Origin: Cognatishimia coralii
Lineage (GTDB): Bacteria; Pseudomonadota; Alphaproteobacteria; Rhodobacterales; Rhodobacteraceae
DNA length: 64,000 bases
Reading direction: 5' to 3'
Assembly (NCBI RefSeq): GCF_037478305.1
Contig: NZ_JBBGAZ010000011.1
Span: 40,160-104,159, forward strand
Made by a program: the position numbers and the translations under genes
Shown here: one piece after another, positions 60,597 through 64,000 of the stretch
How positions within the stretch are numbered: the stretch's first letter is position 1
How the letters are laid out: each line of letters opens with the position of its first letter
The notes under the pieces: generated by a model
The model's input: the letters and a program-made list of their open reading frames with translations, nothing else
What the model was told of the DNA's origin: nothing
Databases searched by the model: none

Positions 60597-61166
60597 TCAG
60601 TAGACGGGCGGCGCGATCACCCAGATCACCACCGCCGGTTCGTTATGTGGATTGTGCCAATCGTATTCTTCGCCACGGATGCGAAAGCTATCGCCCGCTT
60701 CGACCGTGAATTCGCGATCACCGATCCGCAGGTTCAACCCGCCAGACATCACGTAGCCAACTTCTTGGGTGGGTCGAGACGCGGGGCGTTCCATGCGGCT
60801 TCCGGGCTCGAAAGTGGAATGCACCACTTCGAAATCGTCTGTCAGATCGGGCGACAGCAATTCTTCGGTCAGACCGACATCGCCCGAGCCCAGTTTCCGT
60901 CTTGCTCCGGCACGCACGATATATCCGACCTCTTCGGCAGGCACGTGCTTATGCGCAAAGAGCATCGACATCGGCACGTCGAGCGCTTTTGCGATAGCAC
61001 GCAAGTCCCCGATCGAGGGATCCGACTTGTCGCGTTCAACCTGGCTCATCCAGCCGACGGAACGCCCAAGAGCGTCCGCGACCTCGACCAGCGTCAGCCC
61101 GCGCGACTTGCGCAACGCGCGCAGATCTGCGCCGAGCGTCTGAGGTGTCTGACTGCCTTGGTACAT
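60597..61166 (-). CDS. XRE-family regulator with C-terminal cupin domain
   Basis: A 189-residue regulator. The N-terminal helix-turn-helix (about 11-66, ALRKSRGLTLVEVADALGRS and SQVERDKSDPS) is of the XRE type; the C-terminal cupin (about 105-189, RPTQEVGYVMSGGLNLRIGD and DWHNPHNEPAVVIWVI) should bind a small ligand. Such regulators often control amine or polyamine catabolism. Two GTGAAA-N13-TTTCAC repeats lie directly before it, which implies autoregulation. It heads the minus-strand cluster, 37 bases before the first DAO-GcvT gene. Confidence 0.92.
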   Translation of the reverse strand: MYQGSQTPQTLGADLRALRKSRGLTLVEVADALGRSVGWMSQVERDKSDPSIGDLRAIAKALDVPMSMLFAHKHVPAEEVGYIVRAGARRKLGSGDVGLTEELLSPDLTDDFEVVHSTFEPGSRMERPASRPTQEVGYVMSGGLNLRIGDREFTVEAGDSFRIRGEEYDWHNPHNEPAVVIWVIAPPVY

Positions 61167-61178
61167 GGACCGGGTTCC

Positions 61179-61203
61179 GTGAAATTTTCATCTATTATTT
61201 CAC
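61179..61203. promoter_or_regulatory. Operator candidate 1 of XRE-cupin gene
   Basis: GTGAAA, 13 bases, TTTCAC: a perfect outer inverted repeat 12 bases before the start codon. Confidence 0.6.
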
Positions 61204-61217
61204 CATGACTCGGAATC

Positions 61218-61242
61218 GTGAAATTTCAAGAAAAATTTTCAC
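61218..61242. promoter_or_regulatory. Operator candidate 2 of XRE-cupin gene
   Basis: A second GTGAAA-N13-TTTCAC with the same spacing, starting 39 bases from the first. The pair brackets the probable promoter. Confidence 0.6.
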
Positions 61243-61285
61243 GCGAAGGCGTGTTTCCGGAAACTTCATTCAAAACCGACAAGGT

Positions 61286-61744
61286 TTATGTCGCGTTTGA
61301 AAAGCTTGCTTTCAGGATCGCTGCCATTTGGGTGGCATCGTCTTGGGTGAAAGCGGCGGGCTGATCGCTGTCGATGTCAAAAACACCCAACAAGGTGCCC
61401 GCCTGATTCCAAACAGGAAGCACCAGTTCGGACTGGGTGGAGGTGGCGCAGGCGATGTGGCCTTCAAAGGCGTTCACATCATCGACCAGCTGAGCCTCTC
61501 CGGTACGTGCCGCGGCCCCGCAGACACCGCGAGAAAAGGGAATGACCAGACAGCCATGGCCGCCTTGGTAGGGTCCGATCTTCAGCAATTCCGGCGCGGT
61601 CACGCGATAAAATCCGGTCCAGTCAAAACGATCATCAGCGTGATGCACTTCGCAGGCCACGGTCGCCATCAGGGAAACCACGTCTGTTTCGCCCTCGGTC
61701 AGAGCAGCAAGTGTCGTCGCGAGCTCATTGTAATTGACGCGCAT
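61286..61744 (-). CDS. msrC: Free methionine-(R)-sulfoxide reductase (GAF domain)
   Basis: A 152-residue single GAF-domain enzyme that reduces free methionine-R-sulfoxide. Three family cysteines are present: GGHGCLVIP, SRGVCGAAA and GHIACATSTQSE, in the order and spacing of E. coli fRMsr (YebR), where they form catalytic disulfides. The start at 61744 (MRVNYNELATTL) has AAGGAG eight bases upstream; the frame to 61798 has none. It is divergent from the gamma-glutamyltransferase gene. Confidence 0.9.
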   Translation of the reverse strand: MRVNYNELATTLAALTEGETDVVSLMATVACEVHHADDRFDWTGFYRVTAPELLKIGPYQGGHGCLVIPFSRGVCGAAARTGEAQLVDDVNAFEGHIACATSTQSELVLPVWNQAGTLLGVFDIDSDQPAAFTQDDATQMAAILKASFSNAT

Positions 61745-61866
61745 GGGGGGGCTCCTTTGTTCCAAGCCTGTTTTCGTCATTTTCGTGGCAATGGTCAATC
61801 GACCCGATCGCAGGGATGGACAGTATCCGCAAGAGGCCTATTGTTCACCCAAAGGGAGACACCATT

Positions 61867-63444
61867 ATGAGAGATTTTCACCTGCCCGGGCGGTCCCCGG
61901 TTCTGGCCACAAATGGCATGTGCGCCACATCGCATCCTTTGGCGGCGCAGGTGGCTGTCGACATCCTGAAACGGGGCGGCAATGCGATGGATGCGGCCAT
62001 TGCCGGAGCCGTGGTGCTTGGGATCTGCGAGCCTCAGATGACTGGGATCGGCGGAGACTGTTTCGCGCTGTTCTCGCCAGCGGGCACGGATGAGACACTG
62101 GCGTTCAATGCGTCGGGCGTGGCTCCGGCAGGCGCGGATGCGGCTGATCTGAAGGCGCGCGGTTTGGACAAGGTGCCTCTGAACACGCCCGACGCGGTGA
62201 CGATGCCAACAGCGATTGCAGGCTTTTGTGAGATGTCAGAGCGTTGGGGAAAACTCGGTCTTGATGCGATCCTCGCGCCCACGATCCACTATGCAGAAGA
62301 AGGCGTGCCAGTCGCGCCACGCGTGGCCTTTGATTGGGCGGTCGCGCAGGATGATCTGCAGGGCCGCGCACGGGATCTTTACCTCATGAACGGTAAGGCG
62401 CCTGTGGCTGGACAGGTCTTCCGCGCGCCGGGTCAGGCAGAGGTTTTGCGTCGCATCGCAACCCAAGGCCGCGACGGGTTTTACATCGGCGAAGTCGCCG
62501 AGGATATGGCGCAAAGTTTGGCGGCTTTGGGTGGTACGCATACCGTCGAAGACTTCGCGAACACCCGTGGTTTCCAGACCGATCCGATCTGTGGCGACTA
62601 CAAGGCCCATGATCTGATCGAACACCCGCCAAACGGCCAGGGCGCGACGGCGATCCTATTGTTGAACATCCTCAAACAATTCGACATCGCGTCGATGGAC
62701 CCCTTCGGTGTCGAGCGCACACATATCGAGGCCGAAGCAACGAAGCTCGCCTATGACACCCGCAACCGTTTCCTCGCGGATCCGGATCATATGACCAAGC
62801 TGGACCACTTCTTGTCGATGGACACGGCTAAGGCGCTTGCGGGCCTGATCGATCCAAACCGAGCGATGGCCTCGGCGACAGATATCAGCGAAGCGGTGCA
62901 CAAAGACACGATCTATATCACCGTGGTCGACAAGGATCGCATGTCCGTGTCGCTGATCTATTCGATCTTTCACAGCTTTGGGTCCGGCATTGCGTCCGAC
63001 AAATTCGGCATCCTGTTTCAGAACCGCGGCGCGGGGTTCAGCCTGCAAGACGGACACCCAAATCTCTTGGCCGCAGGCAAGCGCCCGATGCACACAATCA
63101 TCCCCGGAATGCTCGCCAAAGACGGAGCCCCGATCATGCCATTTGGCGTCATGGGCGGGCAGTATCAGCCCAACGGCCACGCCCGCCTGCTGAGCAATAT
63201 TCTGGACTTTGGGATGGACCCGCAAACCGCCATCGACGCGCCGCGCGTCTTTGCCGAAGGCGCCACGCTCAAGATCGAACGCGGCTATGCGCCTGAGGTT
63301 GTTCAGAAACTTTCAGACATGGGTCACAAGATCGAAGTTCCAGAGACCGCGATCGGCGGCGCTCAGGCGATCATGATGCATGAGAGTGGCGTTCTAGAAG
63401 GCGGGTCTGATCCGCGCAAAGACGGCTGCGCGCTCGGCTACTAA
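61867..63444 (+). CDS. Gamma-glutamyltransferase family protein, cytoplasmic form
   Basis: A 525-residue Ntn-hydrolase precursor of the GGT family. Self-cleavage should occur before the nucleophile Thr348 in HKDTIYITVVD, giving large and small subunits. In secreted GGT the site reads TTHxSVVD; here it is DTIYITVVD, followed by the expected FHSFGSGI and a PNGQGATAILLLNIL segment earlier. There is no signal peptide, so it should act in the cytoplasm, unlike classical periplasmic GGT. The acyl donor is unknown; gamma-glutamyl amides of amines are possible. AAAGGGAG precedes the start. Confidence 0.88.
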   Translation: MRDFHLPGRSPVLATNGMCATSHPLAAQVAVDILKRGGNAMDAAIAGAVVLGICEPQMTGIGGDCFALFSPAGTDETLAFNASGVAPAGADAADLKARGLDKVPLNTPDAVTMPTAIAGFCEMSERWGKLGLDAILAPTIHYAEEGVPVAPRVAFDWAVAQDDLQGRARDLYLMNGKAPVAGQVFRAPGQAEVLRRIATQGRDGFYIGEVAEDMAQSLAALGGTHTVEDFANTRGFQTDPICGDYKAHDLIEHPPNGQGATAILLLNILKQFDIASMDPFGVERTHIEAEATKLAYDTRNRFLADPDHMTKLDHFLSMDTAKALAGLIDPNRAMASATDISEAVHKDTIYITVVDKDRMSVSLIYSIFHSFGSGIASDKFGILFQNRGAGFSLQDGHPNLLAAGKRPMHTIIPGMLAKDGAPIMPFGVMGGQYQPNGHARLLSNILDFGMDPQTAIDAPRVFAEGATLKIERGYAPEVVQKLSDMGHKIEVPETAIGGAQAIMMHESGVLEGGSDPRKDGCALGY

Positions 63445-63448
63445 CCAC

Positions 63449-63474
63449 AAAAAAGGCGGCCCTCAAAGCCGCCT
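63449..63474 (-). terminator. Rho-independent terminator of hspQ
   Basis: On the minus strand AGGCGGC, loop, GCCGCCT followed by T6. It lies seven bases past the hspQ stop and also follows the convergent GGT-type gene. Confidence 0.8.
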
Positions 63475-63480
63475 GATATA

Positions 63481-63807
63481 TCAGTTCATGTTGAAATGAA
63501 GCGGGTATTGCCCGTCCTCAAAAGGGCCGAAGAGATCGCCGATATCAGGATGATCGACCGGCTCGCCAGAGTAGTCCGCAATCAGATTCTGCTCGGACAC
63601 ATAAGCCACGTAATAGCTCTGATCGTTCTCGGCCAGCAGGTGATAGAAAGGCTGTTCTTTCGCAGGACGGCTGTCCTCCGGGATCGCGTCATACCATTCC
63701 TCGGTATTTGCGAACTCTGGGTCTACGTCAAACACCACACCCCGGAACGGGTGTTTGCGGTGTCGGACGACTTGCCCCAAGTGATATTTTGCACGCGTCG
63801 TATTCAT
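63481..63807 (-). CDS. hspQ: Heat shock protein HspQ (YccV-like)
   Basis: A 108-residue hemimethylated-DNA-binding/YccV domain protein. AKYHLGQVVRHRKHPFRGVV (20), DVDPEF and the C-terminal YYVAYVSEQNLIADYSGEPV (20) are the family markers. In E. coli HspQ is a heat-inducible Lon substrate and Lon specificity enhancer, first noted for effects on DnaA. No heat-shock promoter could be fixed upstream. It is convergent with the gamma-glutamyltransferase gene. Confidence 0.93.
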   Translation of the reverse strand: MNTTRAKYHLGQVVRHRKHPFRGVVFDVDPEFANTEEWYDAIPEDSRPAKEQPFYHLLAENDQSYYVAYVSEQNLIADYSGEPVDHPDIGDLFGPFEDGQYPLHFNMN

Positions 63808-63957
63808 AACAGTCAGCCCCTACCCGCCCACTTTACCGCCTACAAGTGGGCACTGTCCATTTTTAGGTAAATTTTAAAGCGTCCGACCGAAAGATTGAAT
63901 CATTTGGGATTCCCTTGAGGCTTGATTTGTGATTCCTCTTGTTTGGGAGGATGGATC

Positions 63958-64000
63958 ATGCCAGCACCATTGCCGGATGCGCTTCGGGCGCGGTTTCAGA
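63958..64000 (+). CDS. Probable IS630-family transposase, 5' end only
   Basis: Fourteen codons are visible (MPAPLPDALRARFQ) before the window ends. That opening is close to those of IS630-type transposases in roseobacters, which then have an N-terminal helix-turn-helix. GGGAGG lies ten bases upstream. The preceding 63808-63957 holds no gene; it is AT-rich near 63863-63880 and could contain the element's left inverted repeat, but I cannot fix its end. The call rests on a short match. Confidence 0.5.
   Translation, partial: MPAPLPDALRARFQ

Noticed and set aside
1..64000. tRNA, rRNA, tmRNA and riboswitch search by eye
   Set aside because: No cloverleaf with a CCA-type end, rRNA segment or recognised riboswitch core was seen in the intergenic gaps, all of which are short; a covariance-model scan would be decisive.

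Overview
The window reads as chromosomal DNA of a marine alphaproteobacterium of the Rhodobacteraceae (roseobacter group). The grounds are gene order (rpsT-dnaA-dnaN-recF-gyrB; rsmB next to a DUF1674 gene; purH next to a heparinase II/III gene), protein wording typical of that group, clustered GANTC (CcrM) sites upstream of dnaA, and a betaine/dimethylglycine-type catabolic locus with GcvT-fused flavoproteins. Coding density is high and I see no rRNA, tRNA or CRISPR. The species is not determined.

Layout. 1-6.7 kb: end-truncated lytic transglycosylase, dapA, ubiquinone genes ubiB/ubiE, mutM and a crotonase. 7-14.2 kb: rpsT, a roughly 500-bp dnaA control region, dnaA, dnaN, recF, gyrB. 14.2-17.8 kb: DUF3775, rmuC, mutL. 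17.9-21.8 kb: a SitABCD-type Mn/Fe ABC importer behind three Fur-type operators. 22-26.1 kb: deoC, a secreted polysaccharide lyase and a two-domain ALDH16-type aldehyde dehydrogenase. 26.2-27.8 kb: a MarR regulator and a Tat-exported nitroreductase-like protein. 27.9-37 kb (minus strand): paired M16 peptidases, a DUF3035 lipoprotein, lspA, purH, heparinase II/III, a flavodoxin-like protein and rsmB. 37-42.9 kb: sdhAF4-like, DUF983, dapB, rbfA, DUF2233, truB, DUF1643, DUF5665, a small RTX protein and rpsO. 43-46.8 kb: a Zur-box COG0523 GTPase, a BCCT transporter and a fatty-acid hydroxylase, which separate rpsO from pnp. 47-53.7 kb: pnp, peroxiredoxin, ALDH, RluA, RarD and a small secreted protein. 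53.6-61.2 kb: a methylamine/one-carbon cluster. 61.3-64 kb: fRMsr, gamma-glutamyltransferase, hspQ and the probable start of an IS630-type transposase.

How the genes work together. The 53.6-61.2 kb cluster joins a homocysteine S-methyltransferase, two FAD/folate (DAO-GcvT) demethylases, a GATase1-AraC activator and an XRE-cupin regulator. This suits stepwise demethylation of glycine betaine or a related methylamine; the BCCT transporter about 8 kb away could supply substrate. Metal control shows at two loci: Fur-type boxes on sitABCD and a Zur-type box on the COG0523 gene.

The least explained signal is a dispersed intergenic repeat. Its core is GTATTTYTGGCAAGATGAAA (variant ATATTTNNNGCAAGAGAA), usually set within a few bases of a stop codon. 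In a longer form it is joined to one or two GC-rich hairpins whose sequence changes while the pairing is kept.
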